Below, piece by piece: positions 1 to 8,422 of a stretch of 35,705 nt of DNA (positions are counted from its first letter, which is position 1; every line of letters starts with the position of its first letter). Under the pieces are notes generated by a model. The model saw only the letters and a program-made list of their open reading frames with translations. It was not told the DNA's origin and made no database searches. Origin of the DNA: Acetobacteraceae bacterium (lineage in GTDB: Bacteria; Pseudomonadota; Alphaproteobacteria; Acetobacterales; Acetobacteraceae); contig CANJJS010000052.1 of the NCBI GenBank assembly GCA_947474705.1, positions 1 to 35,705 of the forward strand, in the 5' to 3' direction. The translations under genes were made by a program, and so were the position numbers.

Positions 1-77
1 AGGACGCGGCGGCTTTGTCGCGCCCCGACAATCAACCAGCGACATAACGCTTGCCAACGACAATCGGCGAGAACACC

Positions 78-179
78 ATGAGATCGTCGCGATTACCAAA
101 CGTCATCCTGTTTGTCGCTGATCACCATCCAGATTGTCGCGCTACACGCAAATCTGGCAAACATGCCAGAGAGGGTTGA
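78..179 (+). pseudogene. possible remnant of a sulfatase-like N-terminus
   Basis: A 33-codon reading frame starts at ATG 78 and ends at TGA 177-179. Its beginning, MRSSRLPNVILFVADHH, resembles the opening strand of alkaline-phosphatase-superfamily sulfatases, which usually read PN(I/V)L(F/L)IVADD or ADQH. The resemblance ends after about 18 residues and no continuation was found in another frame before the next gene. It could be a decayed 5' end or chance. The rest of bases 1-380 holds no gene I can support. Confidence 0.2.
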
Positions 180-380
180 AACCCGGTTCCGTTTCCCTGC
201 TCCAGCCGATCATCTTCAGGCCGGTTTTGACCCGCCCCCAAAATCCGATTGCTTGTCTCCTTGGGCAGGCCATTCGGCAGCGGGCTTCCGCTTCCGACCT
301 CCCCTCGCGTCCAGCCTTGCCGGTGCCCGCGCGGCACAGGCATTGTGTGACCATATAAGGCTCAGGTGAGGAACACGCGG

Positions 381-1370
381 ATGCCCAAGGACCTGCCCAT
401 CGGTTGCACCGGCAGCGGTGCCACCCACACCGGCACCGACCCGTTCGACGTGCCGTCGCGCTTTCGCATGGTGAAGGAAGCCGGCGTGTTCGACTATTTC
501 GACCGCACACCGCTGCCAGGAGAACTCGATCTCTACAAGAAATGTAGCGTGGACAACGCCCTGCCCGTTCGTGGCGGCGGCTTCTTCTATGCGCTTGGCC
601 GCGACGAGCCGTTGCTGGAATGGCATCTTCGCATCGGCGCCGAACTTGGCGCGATCGTGCATAACGTGCAAATCGGCACGTTCGACGCGGCGGGGAAGCC
701 CGTGACCGACCAGCAGGTCGTGGATACCTATCTGCGCGCCTACGATATCGGCCAGACCCTGGGCATCGATGCCTGTTTCGAGGTGCACGTGAACATGTGG
801 TCGGAACATTACGGCCGCATCCAGCGCGTGGCGGAAATGGTGGAGGCGCGAGGCATACCTTACTATATGACGCTGGATTGCTCCCACATCGTCTTCAAAA
901 TCGACAATCCCGAAGAACAGGCGGTGCAGAACATGCGCGCCGACATCGACGCCGGGACGCTCCAACTGGACCCGCGAAAGCCAAACCACGTCTGCGGCCT
1001 CTGGATCGAACGTAACTGGATCCGCCATTGCCACGCCCGCGCCGCCGCGCCGGGCGGGCCGAAAAACGCGTGGATGAGCCATCCGGACGGCCGGCCCGGC
1101 CGCGGCATTCAGTATCCGTTCTTCCGGCCCGAACCGGGCCAGTGGCACGCCGAGTGGGACGAGTCGAAGCTGGAACCATGGAAGTCGATCATGCGCCAGT
1201 TGATGCGGCATCACGCGACCGATCCGAACAGCGCGCTGCGTCAGATCAGCACCGAATTCATCCCCAATCCAGACTACGGCGGCGGCGCGAAATACTCAAT
1301 CTTCGAACAGAACATCGCCTGCGCCAAATGGTTACGCCAGACATGGGCTGAAACGATCGCCGCCGTATAG
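381..1370 (+). CDS. sugar phosphate isomerase/epimerase-like TIM-barrel protein
   Basis: This 329-residue protein has the look of the xylose-isomerase-like TIM-barrel (AP_endonuc_2) superfamily, whose members isomerise or epimerise sugars and related small molecules at a divalent metal. Candidate metal-ligand strands are CFEVHVNMWSEHY, LDCSHIVFK, RHCHARAAAP and the late STEFIPN, which supply the Glu/Asp/His residues this fold uses. ATG 381 is preferred over the in-frame GTG at 366 because AGGTGAGG lies 9 bases upstream of it. The gene converges on the serine hydrolase with only 22 bp between stops. The substrate cannot be deduced and no sugar transporter or kinase is adjacent. Confidence 0.7.
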   Translation: MPKDLPIGCTGSGATHTGTDPFDVPSRFRMVKEAGVFDYFDRTPLPGELDLYKKCSVDNALPVRGGGFFYALGRDEPLLEWHLRIGAELGAIVHNVQIGTFDAAGKPVTDQQVVDTYLRAYDIGQTLGIDACFEVHVNMWSEHYGRIQRVAEMVEARGIPYYMTLDCSHIVFKIDNPEEQAVQNMRADIDAGTLQLDPRKPNHVCGLWIERNWIRHCHARAAAPGGPKNAWMSHPDGRPGRGIQYPFFRPEPGQWHAEWDESKLEPWKSIMRQLMRHHATDPNSALRQISTEFIPNPDYGGGAKYSIFEQNIACAKWLRQTWAETIAAV

Positions 1371-1392
1371 GGACGCTCCATCCCGGTCTCGC

Positions 1393-2592
1393 TCAACTTC
1401 CGGTCAGCAAGGCCCGGATCGCGTCGAAGGCGCGATATGTCATGCGAATCGCGTCGCCATCCAGCGGCGAGGCCTGCGAAGAGAATTTCGCCACCACGAT
1501 CTGGCGCGCGGGATCGACGAACAAATGCTGGCCGTGAATGCCCAGACAGGACAAGACCGGCTCCGCGCCACGCTCGACATACCATTTCGCGCGGTAATGC
1601 ATGAAACGGTCCGGGAAATAAGACACGAACGGCCCCACCAGCCAGGCATCCGGATCGCCCGCGGCGACAATATCGCCAATCCAGCCGCCTGGCACGATCT
1701 GGCGTCCGCCGCGCCGTCCCCCCTCGGCCACCAGTTGGCCGACGCGGGCCAGATCCATCGCCGTCATGCACATCCCGCCCGCGCAGCGCGGCGCGCCCAA
1801 GCGATCGACCGTGATGTAGCAGGGACGCGCCGCCCCCAGCCGTGTCCACAGCAACTCCGAAAACAGATCGGCGAACCGGCGGCCCGAGGCACGCTCGATA
1901 ATCCAGCCGAGCAGATCGGTACACGGCGAGACATAGTTAAAGGCACCGCCATGCGGCCCGCCGGGTATGTCGAGCGCCTGAAGGAAGGAACGCAGATCGG
2001 ACGCGGCCTCGCTCGGTTCCAGCGGGTTCCAGTTGGTCGCCTTGCGGTACTGAACGATCGGGCCGGCAGTGGCGAAGTAATCCTCGTCGAAAGCGAGACC
2101 GGATCGCATGTCCAACAACTGGCGGACCGTCGCGCCCCGAAACGCGCTGCCTTTCGCTTCGGGCACATACTGTTCGGCCGGCGCCTCGAAATCGAGCACG
2201 CCGTTCGCCGCCAGAATGCCCGCCAGCAAGCCCAGCATCGACTTCGAGACCGACATCAGAATATGCGGCGTGGCCGGACCCATGCCATGCGCGTAATGCT
2301 CGCGCAGCACCCGCCCGCGATGGACCACCACGAACGCGTCCGTGCTCGTGCGGGTCAGGTATTCGTCCAGGCCAACGTGCCCGCCTCGGCCGTCGTCGAT
2401 GGCCAGGGCGCCGAGATCGGTATCGACCGGCGGCAAGCGCCAGAGATCGTCGGGATCGTTGGGGATGTCGGCCGAGGGCACGATCTCCCGCACATGCTGA
2501 AATCCCCATCGGTTAAACGGACTCGTCCGCCAATTGGCCAGAGTCGCCTGGGCTTCGGGCCCAGACGGAAAGCGATCCATCGATCCAGACAT
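1393..2592 (-). CDS. serine hydrolase, beta-lactamase/class C family
   Basis: A 399-residue protein of the beta-lactamase/penicillin-binding-like serine hydrolase family (as in EstB or 6-aminohexanoate-dimer hydrolase). The SxxK nucleophile motif is S114-V-S-K117, and the second catalytic element is Y220-V-S222 (YxS in place of the usual YxN). A late LGIHGQH segment may be the counterpart of the third motif. The reading frame stays open further upstream, but ATG 2592 is preferred because residues before it are low-complexity and Arg/Pro-rich, while homology-like sequence starts just after. No signal peptide is evident, so it is probably cytoplasmic. The role may be an esterase, amidase or peptidase; true beta-lactamase activity is unlikely. 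Confidence 0.75.
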   Translation of the reverse strand: MSGSMDRFPSGPEAQATLANWRTSPFNRWGFQHVREIVPSADIPNDPDDLWRLPPVDTDLGALAIDDGRGGHVGLDEYLTRTSTDAFVVVHRGRVLREHYAHGMGPATPHILMSVSKSMLGLLAGILAANGVLDFEAPAEQYVPEAKGSAFRGATVRQLLDMRSGLAFDEDYFATAGPIVQYRKATNWNPLEPSEAASDLRSFLQALDIPGGPHGGAFNYVSPCTDLLGWIIERASGRRFADLFSELLWTRLGAARPCYITVDRLGAPRCAGGMCMTAMDLARVGQLVAEGGRRGGRQIVPGGWIGDIVAAGDPDAWLVGPFVSYFPDRFMHYRAKWYVERGAEPVLSCLGIHGQHLFVDPARQIVVAKFSSQASPLDGDAIRMTYRAFDAIRALLTGS

Positions 2593-2785
2593 GGCAAGAG
2601 GTTCCGTTAACGCCGGGCTTGGGCAAGGACGCGCATCACGCCCGAATTGGGGGAGCGGTGCAAGCGGGCGCGCGTTCGGGCGATTGCCGGACACGGTTGG
2701 GCGGCGCGCGAAACCGATCGGATCGGGGCTTGCGCGACCGCGTGGCGCCGGGCGATGTTTCCGGCCGAATGGAAGATCGGAGACC

Positions 2786-3970
2786 ATGAGTTCCACCGCG
2801 GGCACGCATGCGGCCAACACGCCGGATACCGGTCAGGGACGCGGGCGCGCGCGGGATTACCGTCTCGATTTCTTCCGGGGCCTCGCGTTGATGTTCATTT
2901 TCATCGACCACGTCCCGGACAATGTCGCCGCCTATTTCACTCTCCGCTCCTTCGCGTTTTGCGACGCGGCCGAGGTGTTCATCTTCATTTCCGGCTATAC
3001 GGCCGCCCTGGCCTACGGTCCCGTCTTCGACCGGGAAGGCGTGGCGATGGGCATCGCCCGCATCTACCGGCGGGTCTGGCAACTCTACGTCGCCCATATC
3101 TGCCTGTTCACGATCTTCAACGCCGAAATCGCCTATACGATGAAATTTTACCAGAACCCGATGTTTTCCGACGAACTTCAGGTCGGCGATTACCTCGACA
3201 ACATGGGCGAGGCCTTCATCCGGGTGCTGCTGTTGCAGTTCCAGCCTTCGCTCTTGAATATTTTGCCACTGTACATCGCGTTACTGATCGTGCTGCCGTT
3301 TTTCTTGTTGTGCATCCGCCGCCATGTCCTTCTGGGTCTGATCCCGTCGGCGGCGTTGTATGCCGCGGTGCAGGTCACCGGATGGAACATGCCCGGTTTC
3401 CCGGCGGGCCGGTTGTGGTTCTTCGACCCCTTCGCCTGGCAGTTTTTGTTCGCGATCGCGGCGTCCATGGGATTTGCTTACGCGCGCGGCGGCGTGTTGG
3501 TCCGGTTGCCGCGTTGGGCGCCCGTGGCCGCGTCGATTTTCGCCGTCGTGGCGGCGGTGCTGTCCGCGAACTGGAATTTGCACGATGCCGTGCCGTGGAT
3601 CCCGGTGCTCGTGACCCTGCCCGATGCCTGGTTCGAAAAGACGTTGCTGCCGCCGGCGCGCGTGGCCAGCATTCTGGCGCTGGCCATCGCCGTCGGGGCC
3701 TATATTCCTCGCGACGGCCGCTTCATGTTGTCGCCATTGGGCCGGCTGGCGATCATTTGCGGGCAGAATTCGCTGCACGTCTTTTGCCTGGGGATTTTGA
3801 TGTCCGCTCTGGCCAACGCCGTCCTGAACGTGGTGGGACACGGGTTGGCCGCGCAACTCGCGGCGAATGTCGCGGGCATCGCCGCCATGATCGCGATGGG
3901 GCTCGGGCTGGCGTGGTTCAAGGCCGGTGGCCATATGCCGTCGTTGTTCCGCGCGAAAGGGACCGCGTGA
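2786..3970 (+). CDS. OpgC-like integral membrane acyltransferase
   Basis: A 394-residue polytopic membrane protein. It begins with a cytoplasmic tail and then RDYRLDFFRGLALMFIFIDH, the typical opening of OpgC and related membrane acyltransferases, with the conserved Asp-Phe-Arg-Gly and His. About ten hydrophobic segments follow. OpgC proteins transfer succinyl groups to periplasmic glucans, and relatives O-acylate other surface glycans; the acceptor here is unknown. The stop overlaps the next gene's start (TGATG at 3968-3972), so it is translationally coupled to the SGNH-like protein. ATG 2786 is chosen because the acyltransferase signature starts about 25 residues later and GGAG lies just upstream. 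Confidence 0.75.
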   Translation: MSSTAGTHAANTPDTGQGRGRARDYRLDFFRGLALMFIFIDHVPDNVAAYFTLRSFAFCDAAEVFIFISGYTAALAYGPVFDREGVAMGIARIYRRVWQLYVAHICLFTIFNAEIAYTMKFYQNPMFSDELQVGDYLDNMGEAFIRVLLLQFQPSLLNILPLYIALLIVLPFFLLCIRRHVLLGLIPSAALYAAVQVTGWNMPGFPAGRLWFFDPFAWQFLFAIAASMGFAYARGGVLVRLPRWAPVAASIFAVVAAVLSANWNLHDAVPWIPVLVTLPDAWFEKTLLPPARVASILALAIAVGAYIPRDGRFMLSPLGRLAIICGQNSLHVFCLGILMSALANAVLNVVGHGLAAQLAANVAGIAAMIAMGLGLAWFKAGGHMPSLFRAKGTA

Positions 3971-4728
3971 TGCGCCCGCCGCGCCGATCCGCCCGTCATC
4001 TGGCATGCGCCGTCATGGTTCTGTTGGCGCCATGGCTCACGCCGGCGGGCGCCCATGCGGCCCATGCGGGCGAGTGTCCGGCGTCCAATCCCTTCGCGAT
4101 TCCGGCCGGTGGATTGCCCGCCGCCGCCACGGCCGCGCGCGCCGGACGGCTCGCCATTGCCGCCTTTGGCGGCGGCGCGACGTTGGGCAATGCCGCGAGG
4201 GATCGGAACAGCACCTATCCCGCCCGCCTCGGCGTCTATCTTCGCGCGGCCCTCCCCGGCGTCGAAATCTCCGTCGCGACCGTCGCGATCCCGCGTCAGC
4301 CGTCCACCGTGTCGAGGTTAAAGCTGGAGGCGGTCCTGTCGGAGCGTGCGCCCGCGCTGGTCGTATGGGGCGCGGGTGGCGGCGAGGCGGGCCGTGGCGA
4401 CGATCTCGACTCGTTCAATGCCTATATCGCCGATACCGTCGCGAAGATCCGCGAGGCCGGCGCGGACCCGGTGTTGATGACGGTGCAATACGCGCCCAGC
4501 GTGGCGCGGGTGGTGAATCTCTTGCCGTATCGGATGGCGGTGCTGCGGGCGGCGGAGGCGGCGGGCATTCCCGTGTTCGACCGTTACGAGGCGATGCGAT
4601 ATTGGAGCGAGACGGGTTATCTCGATCTGGATACGACCGACGACGCGGAACGCGTGCGGGTTGCCCGGGAAGTTTACGATTGCATGGCGAAGTTTCTCGC
4701 CAAGGGAATCGCGGATGCGATCAAATAA
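3970..4728 (+). CDS. SGNH/GDSL-like protein lacking catalytic residues (pseudoenzyme)
   Basis: A 252-residue exported protein; residues 1-30 form a signal peptide ending near AGAHA. It is clearly paralogous to the downstream SGNH hydrolase: both have an Ala-rich linker, a hydrophobic strand followed by a Gly-rich turn, then TYPARL and a VVW/VIW strand. Here block I is FGGGATLG, so Gly69 stands where the nucleophile Ser should be. Block III GAND is replaced by GAGGGEA, and the C-terminal DxxH is absent (DTTDDAERV). It is therefore expected to be inactive as an esterase and may bind glycan or regulate its partner. Its start overlaps the OpgC stop. Confidence 0.7.
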   Translation: MRPPRRSARHLACAVMVLLAPWLTPAGAHAAHAGECPASNPFAIPAGGLPAAATAARAGRLAIAAFGGGATLGNAARDRNSTYPARLGVYLRAALPGVEISVATVAIPRQPSTVSRLKLEAVLSERAPALVVWGAGGGEAGRGDDLDSFNAYIADTVAKIREAGADPVLMTVQYAPSVARVVNLLPYRMAVLRAAEAAGIPVFDRYEAMRYWSETGYLDLDTTDDAERVRVAREVYDCMAKFLAKGIADAIK

Positions 4729-4773
4729 GGTCTACGCTCAGACATGTTTCCTCGCGCATGGGCTGGAGGCGCG

Positions 4774-5601
4774 ATGAAGCGCGTGGGGTGGCCAAGGGCG
4801 GCCGTGTGCCGGACGGCCGCGGCGCTGATGTGTTTGGGCGCTTTTCCGCGCCTGCCCGCCGTTTCCGCGGCCATCGAGGCGCGTGCCGCGGAAACCGCCG
4901 CGGACACGCGCGCCGGTTCGCCGGACTGTCCGGCGGCCGCGCCGCGCCAGGTGGCGTTGCCGGCGACCCGTGCCGCTTTGGCCGCCGGACGGCCGCTCAC
5001 GATCGTCGCTTTCGGGTCGTCGTCCACCGAGGGCGCGGGCGCGAGCGCGCCGGATCGGACCTATCCCGCGCGCCTCGCGGCGTTCCTTCGGGCACGCTGG
5101 CCGGGCGCGGCGGTGACCATCGTCAATCGCGGCATGGGTGGCCAGACCATCGAAGCGATGGTGGCGCGGCTGGAACGGGATGTGCTGTCCCTGAAGCCGG
5201 TCCTGGTCATCTGGCAGGCCGGTGCCAACGATGCCTTGCGCGGCGCGGACCCCGCGTGGTTCGGGGCACTGCTGGACACCGGCGTGCGCCAGATCGCAGC
5301 GGCCGGCGGCGATCTGATCTTGATGGACAACCAGATCGCGCCGCGATTGCCGCCCACGCCGGCGTCGGCGGTTTATGGGTCTTTGCTGGCGCGCGCCGCC
5401 GCCATTCCGGCGGTGTCGCTGTTTTCGCGGACCGCCTTGATGCGGGAGTGGGGCGCGACCGGGAAGCCGCTTTCTCTCATGATCGGCGCGGACGGGTTGC
5501 ATCACACCGATCTGGGCTATGCCTGTCTCGCGGAGTCTCTCGGCCAGGCCATCGCGAACGCCACCACGCCTGTCCCCGGCGGGCGTGGCGAGGGACGCTG
5601 A
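4774..5601 (+). CDS. SGNH/GDSL hydrolase family esterase, exported
   Basis: A 275-residue protein with an N-terminal signal peptide (about residues 1-32). SGNH hydrolases cleave or transfer acyl esters. Block I is FGSSSTEG with nucleophile Ser83, block II is NRGMGGQT around Gly120-123, block III is GAND with Asn152, and block V is D240-G-L-H243; the catalytic set is complete. GGAGG at 4765-4769 sits 4 bases before ATG 4774, which also gives the best signal peptide, so this start is preferred to ATG 4744. It lies 45 bp after its degenerate paralogue and probably shares its operon. The trio suggests acylation and deacylation of a cell-surface or periplasmic polymer (inference). Confidence 0.8.
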   Translation: MKRVGWPRAAVCRTAAALMCLGAFPRLPAVSAAIEARAAETAADTRAGSPDCPAAAPRQVALPATRAALAAGRPLTIVAFGSSSTEGAGASAPDRTYPARLAAFLRARWPGAAVTIVNRGMGGQTIEAMVARLERDVLSLKPVLVIWQAGANDALRGADPAWFGALLDTGVRQIAAAGGDLILMDNQIAPRLPPTPASAVYGSLLARAAAIPAVSLFSRTALMREWGATGKPLSLMIGADGLHHTDLGYACLAESLGQAIANATTPVPGGRGEGR

Positions 5602-5685
5602 GCCGGGGCCTGGCGAAACGGTAGGGGGGTTGACCGCGGCCGTGTTATCGGGCGGGTACCGCGGGAATACTCAGGAGGAACTCGC

Positions 5686-6417
5686 ATGCCCGTCGCCGGT
5701 TCGCGCCGTGCCTTAATCGCCGTTGGCCTCTTCATGTTGGCTTTCGCCGCGTCGCCCAGGGCCTGGGCGCAGGATTACAAGGCCATCGTCGCGGCGGAGG
5801 ACCGGACGGACGCCGACCGGACCACCGATAAGCGCCGCGATCCGTTGAATCTGCTGACGTTCGCGGCCCCCAAAACCGGCGCCAAGGTACTGGAAATGGG
5901 CGCGGGCGGTGGCTACAATGCCGAGCTTCTGGCGCGGGCGGTCGGCCCCTCGGGCAAGGTTTACGCCCAGGTGCCGAAGGAGTCGGAACGGCTGACCGCG
6001 CGCATAGGCGCGGCGGCGATGAAAAATGTCACGGTCCTTATTCGCGCGTTCGACGATCCGGTGCCGGCGGATGTCAAGGATCTCGACCTGATTACTTTCT
6101 ACTTCTCCTATCACGATACGACGTTCCTCGAGGTCGATCGGGCGAAGATGAACAAGGCCATGTTCGTCGCGCTGAAACCCGGCGGCATCCTGACCATCGC
6201 CGACCACTCCGCCCGCCCCGAAGACGGCGCGACCGTGGGCAAAACCCTGCACCGCATTGGCGAGGCCGCGCTGCGCGCCGAAATCGAGGCAGCCGGCTTC
6301 AAATTCGTCGCCTCCGCCGATTTCCTGCGCCACCCCGAGGACAAACGCACCGACGTCGTCTTCAAGAACCCGACCCCGGTGGACGAGTTCGTGTTGAAAT
6401 TCCAAAAGCCGAACTGA
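5686..6417 (+). CDS. secreted class I SAM-methyltransferase-like protein
   Basis: A 243-residue protein with a signal peptide of about 28 residues (hydrophobic ALIAVGLFMLAFAA then AWAQ). The mature part has a Rossmann methyltransferase fold: motif I is VLEMGAGGGYNAELLAR, later strands include DLITFYFSYHD, and LKPGGILTIADHS is the typical post-motif III segment. Such predicted periplasmic methyltransferases form a conserved proteobacterial family (COG4798-like) of unknown substrate. How S-adenosylmethionine would be supplied outside the cytoplasm is unclear. A strong AGGAGG ribosome site precedes ATG 5686. The TPR gene follows after 9 bp. Confidence 0.75.
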   Translation: MPVAGSRRALIAVGLFMLAFAASPRAWAQDYKAIVAAEDRTDADRTTDKRRDPLNLLTFAAPKTGAKVLEMGAGGGYNAELLARAVGPSGKVYAQVPKESERLTARIGAAAMKNVTVLIRAFDDPVPADVKDLDLITFYFSYHDTTFLEVDRAKMNKAMFVALKPGGILTIADHSARPEDGATVGKTLHRIGEAALRAEIEAAGFKFVASADFLRHPEDKRTDVVFKNPTPVDEFVLKFQKPN

Positions 6418-6426
6418 GAGTCCGCG

Positions 6427-6936
6427 ATGCCCGACCTGCCGAAACTTCGCGCCGAGCGCGCCGAACTGGAATTCGCCGTGGAATCGCGCCAGCGCGAACT
6501 CGGCCCCGATCACCCCGAACTCGCCCCGGATCTGCGCGCCCTGGGCCGGCTGGCGCACGAACTCGGCGAATTCGAGGACGCGCAGGCGCTGCTGCACCGG
6601 GCGCTGGCGCTGTTCACGGAATCGGTGGGCGCGGAACATCCGGAGACCGCGACGACGATCAACCATATCGGGCTGATTTTGCACGATCTGGGCGACCTCG
6701 ACGCCGCCGGCGCGGCGTTCGAACGCGCGCTGGCGCTGGACGAGCAATCGCTGGGCCGGGAACACGTGAACGTCGCGCGCGACTGCAACAATCTGGCGGG
6801 CGTGCTGCGCGACATGGGCGATCGTTACGCGGCCAAAGAGGCGTTGGACTGGGCTTTGTCGGTCTACATGACGCAACTCGGACCAGATCATCCGACGACG
6901 AAATCGGTCAGGCGCAACCGGAATTTGCTGGGATGA
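6427..6936 (+). CDS. tetratricopeptide repeat protein
   Basis: A 169-residue all-helical protein made of tandem TPRs of the kinesin-light-chain type, with repeats of about 42 residues containing the recurring pattern LG.DHPELAPDLRALG, VGAEHPETATTINHIG, LGREHVNVARDCNNLA and LGPDHPTTKSVRRN. There is no signal peptide or membrane segment, so it is probably a cytoplasmic protein-interaction module. It lies 9 bp after the methyltransferase gene and overlaps the HAD phosphatase by 4 bp (ATGA), suggesting co-translation. Its partner is unknown. Confidence 0.75.
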   Translation: MPDLPKLRAERAELEFAVESRQRELGPDHPELAPDLRALGRLAHELGEFEDAQALLHRALALFTESVGAEHPETATTINHIGLILHDLGDLDAAGAAFERALALDEQSLGREHVNVARDCNNLAGVLRDMGDRYAAKEALDWALSVYMTQLGPDHPTTKSVRRNRNLLG

Positions 6937-7580
6937 CCGGCGCGGTCCTGCTCGATCTGGACGGCACCTTGTCGGACTCGCGGCCCGGCATCGCGGCGAG
7001 TTTCCGGTTCACGCTGACGGAACTCGGCCACGACGCCGATAAAGCGGGCGATCTGACATGGGCCGTTGGCCCGCCCATCGCGGTGTCGCTGGAACGGCTG
7101 TTACAGCCTTACGGCGACACGCGCGTGGACAAAGCGCTGGGGATCTACCGGGAACGGTATTCCGCCGTGGGCCTCTACGATTGTTCCGTTTACGCCGGTA
7201 TCGCCGACATGCTCGACGAATTGCGCGCCGCGGGAATGACGATGTGCATCGCCACCTCGAAACGCAAGGATTTCGCGGAGCGGGTGATCGACCATCTCGG
7301 CCTGCGCGGTTACGTGCGAAATGTTTACGGCGCGCTGCCTGGCGGCGGGCTGGATCATAAACACGATCTTCTCGCGCATATCTTGTCCGTGGAACGGTTC
7401 CCGGCGGAGGCCTGCGTCATGCTGGGCGATCGCCTCCACGATATCGAAGCGGCGAAACGGAACGCCATCCCCTCCATCGGCGCGCTGTGGGGTTACGGCG
7501 GACGGGAAGAACTGGAAGCGGCGGGCGCGGGCGCGATCGCGGCGGTACCGGACGACGTGGCGCGGATCGTGCTGGCCTGA
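6933..7580 (+). CDS. HAD family hydrolase, phosphoglycolate phosphatase-like
   Basis: A 215-residue haloacid dehalogenase superfamily phosphatase. Motif I is LLDLDGTLSDS, with nucleophile Asp8 and acid Asp10. Motif II is CIATSKR, motif III is the Lys in LDHKHD, and motif IV is MLGDRLHDIEAA. An alpha-helical C1 cap separates motifs I and II, as in phosphoglycolate or pyrophosphate phosphatases of the Gph/PpaX group. Length fits that group. It overlaps the TPR gene by 4 bp. The physiological substrate is uncertain: 2-phosphoglycolate salvage is the default, but sugar phosphates or nucleotides are equally possible. Confidence 0.8.
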   Translation: MTGAVLLDLDGTLSDSRPGIAASFRFTLTELGHDADKAGDLTWAVGPPIAVSLERLLQPYGDTRVDKALGIYRERYSAVGLYDCSVYAGIADMLDELRAAGMTMCIATSKRKDFAERVIDHLGLRGYVRNVYGALPGGGLDHKHDLLAHILSVERFPAEACVMLGDRLHDIEAAKRNAIPSIGALWGYGGREELEAAGAGAIAAVPDDVARIVLA

Positions 7581-7811
7581 CAGAGCTTCCCACCATCGCG
7601 GCCGCGCGTTTTCTGCTTCGTCCCTGGAATGAGGCCAATACGGAGGCCATACACGAAGGCTGAGGCGGCGCCGAGCGATTTTCCGATGCTGTTACTCACC
7701 CTCGTTTAGCCGATCCAAAGCGAGAGGCGCCGGCAAATCTATCCGCCATTAGACCCGGTATTCATCCAATAAGCGTTGGAATCCTAAAGCCGATCAGGTT
7801 ATGCTGCTTCC
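7581..7811. other. intergenic stretch with no recognised gene
   Basis: About 230 bp between the HAD phosphatase and a toxin-antitoxin pair. It is visibly richer in A/T than the neighbouring genes and marks the left edge of an accessory patch. I see no tRNA, clear terminator or repeat in it. Confidence 0.4.
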
Positions 7812-8000
7812 ATGGACGACAATCCGAACACCACTCCCGTCGGCTGGCTCGAAGTCCTCGCCGAAAGCGATGCCGACCTGGCGGCGGGACGTATTGTGTC
7901 GGGAGACGTGGTCCTACGAGAGCTCAAGGACAGCCTCGCCCGGCTTGAAGCCAAGGCGGCGGCCGCTGAAGCTTCGCGTAAGGGCATGCCTCACCGTTGA
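7812..8000 (+). CDS. putative antitoxin of a RelE/ParE-type module
   Basis: A 62-residue acidic, helical protein directly upstream of and overlapping a ParE/RelE-like toxin. It reads GWLEVLAESDADLAAGRI then LRELKDSLARLEAKAAAAEAS, a pattern seen in short antitoxins that bind the toxin groove through a C-terminal helix. No clear DNA-binding motif is visible, so autoregulation cannot be asserted. The assignment rests mainly on position, size and the overlap (the TTG start of the toxin lies within the TTGA that ends this gene). Confidence 0.6.
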   Translation: MDDNPNTTPVGWLEVLAESDADLAAGRIVSGDVVLRELKDSLARLEAKAAAAEASRKGMPHR

Positions 8001-8290
8001 TCCGCCTCACCGCGCGTGCTGAACGACAGTTTCGGGAACTCCGTCAACACTACGAGGATCTCGAGCGCCCGGCAGCGACCCGTGGGCTGATTGCCGCGCT
8101 GGAGGAAGCAAGCCGTAAGATCGAGAAAAGCCCGGCCGGCGGATTGACGGCACCGCGTCCCTATCCCCAGCTCGCTTGTCCCGATCGGCTGTGGATCAAG
8201 GCTGGCCGGTATTGGATTGCTTATGAACCAACAATACTGACGATCACTGGTGTCTTCCACGAGACAGCGAACATTCCTGGCCGTCTATAG
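7997..8290 (+). CDS. RelE/ParE family toxin
   Basis: A 97-residue basic protein of the RelE/ParE superfamily. It has the usual order of two N-terminal helices (RAERQFRELRQHYEDLE, then TRGLIAALEEASRKIEKSP) followed by a beta-sheet (RLWIKAGRYWIAYEP, TILTITGVFHETANIPGRL). The C-terminal ITGVFHETANIPGRL matches ParE-like proteins, which target gyrase, better than ribosome-dependent RelE, but the distinction is not certain. It starts with TTG at 7997 overlapping the antitoxin stop, which couples toxin translation to the antitoxin. Both genes look intact. Confidence 0.75.
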   Translation: MIRLTARAERQFRELRQHYEDLERPAATRGLIAALEEASRKIEKSPAGGLTAPRPYPQLACPDRLWIKAGRYWIAYEPTILTITGVFHETANIPGRL

Positions 8291-8422
8291 AGGCTCGACA
8301 TGCTGTCGCGATTGGCATTTCCCTTTCATGGCCCACTCGGGGGCGTCCATGATCGCAAGGGATCGAGGAGCGTGCTCGCTGGGCTGTGTTCCGCCTGCAT
8401 CGCGTTCGCCGCCCGCTTGAAC

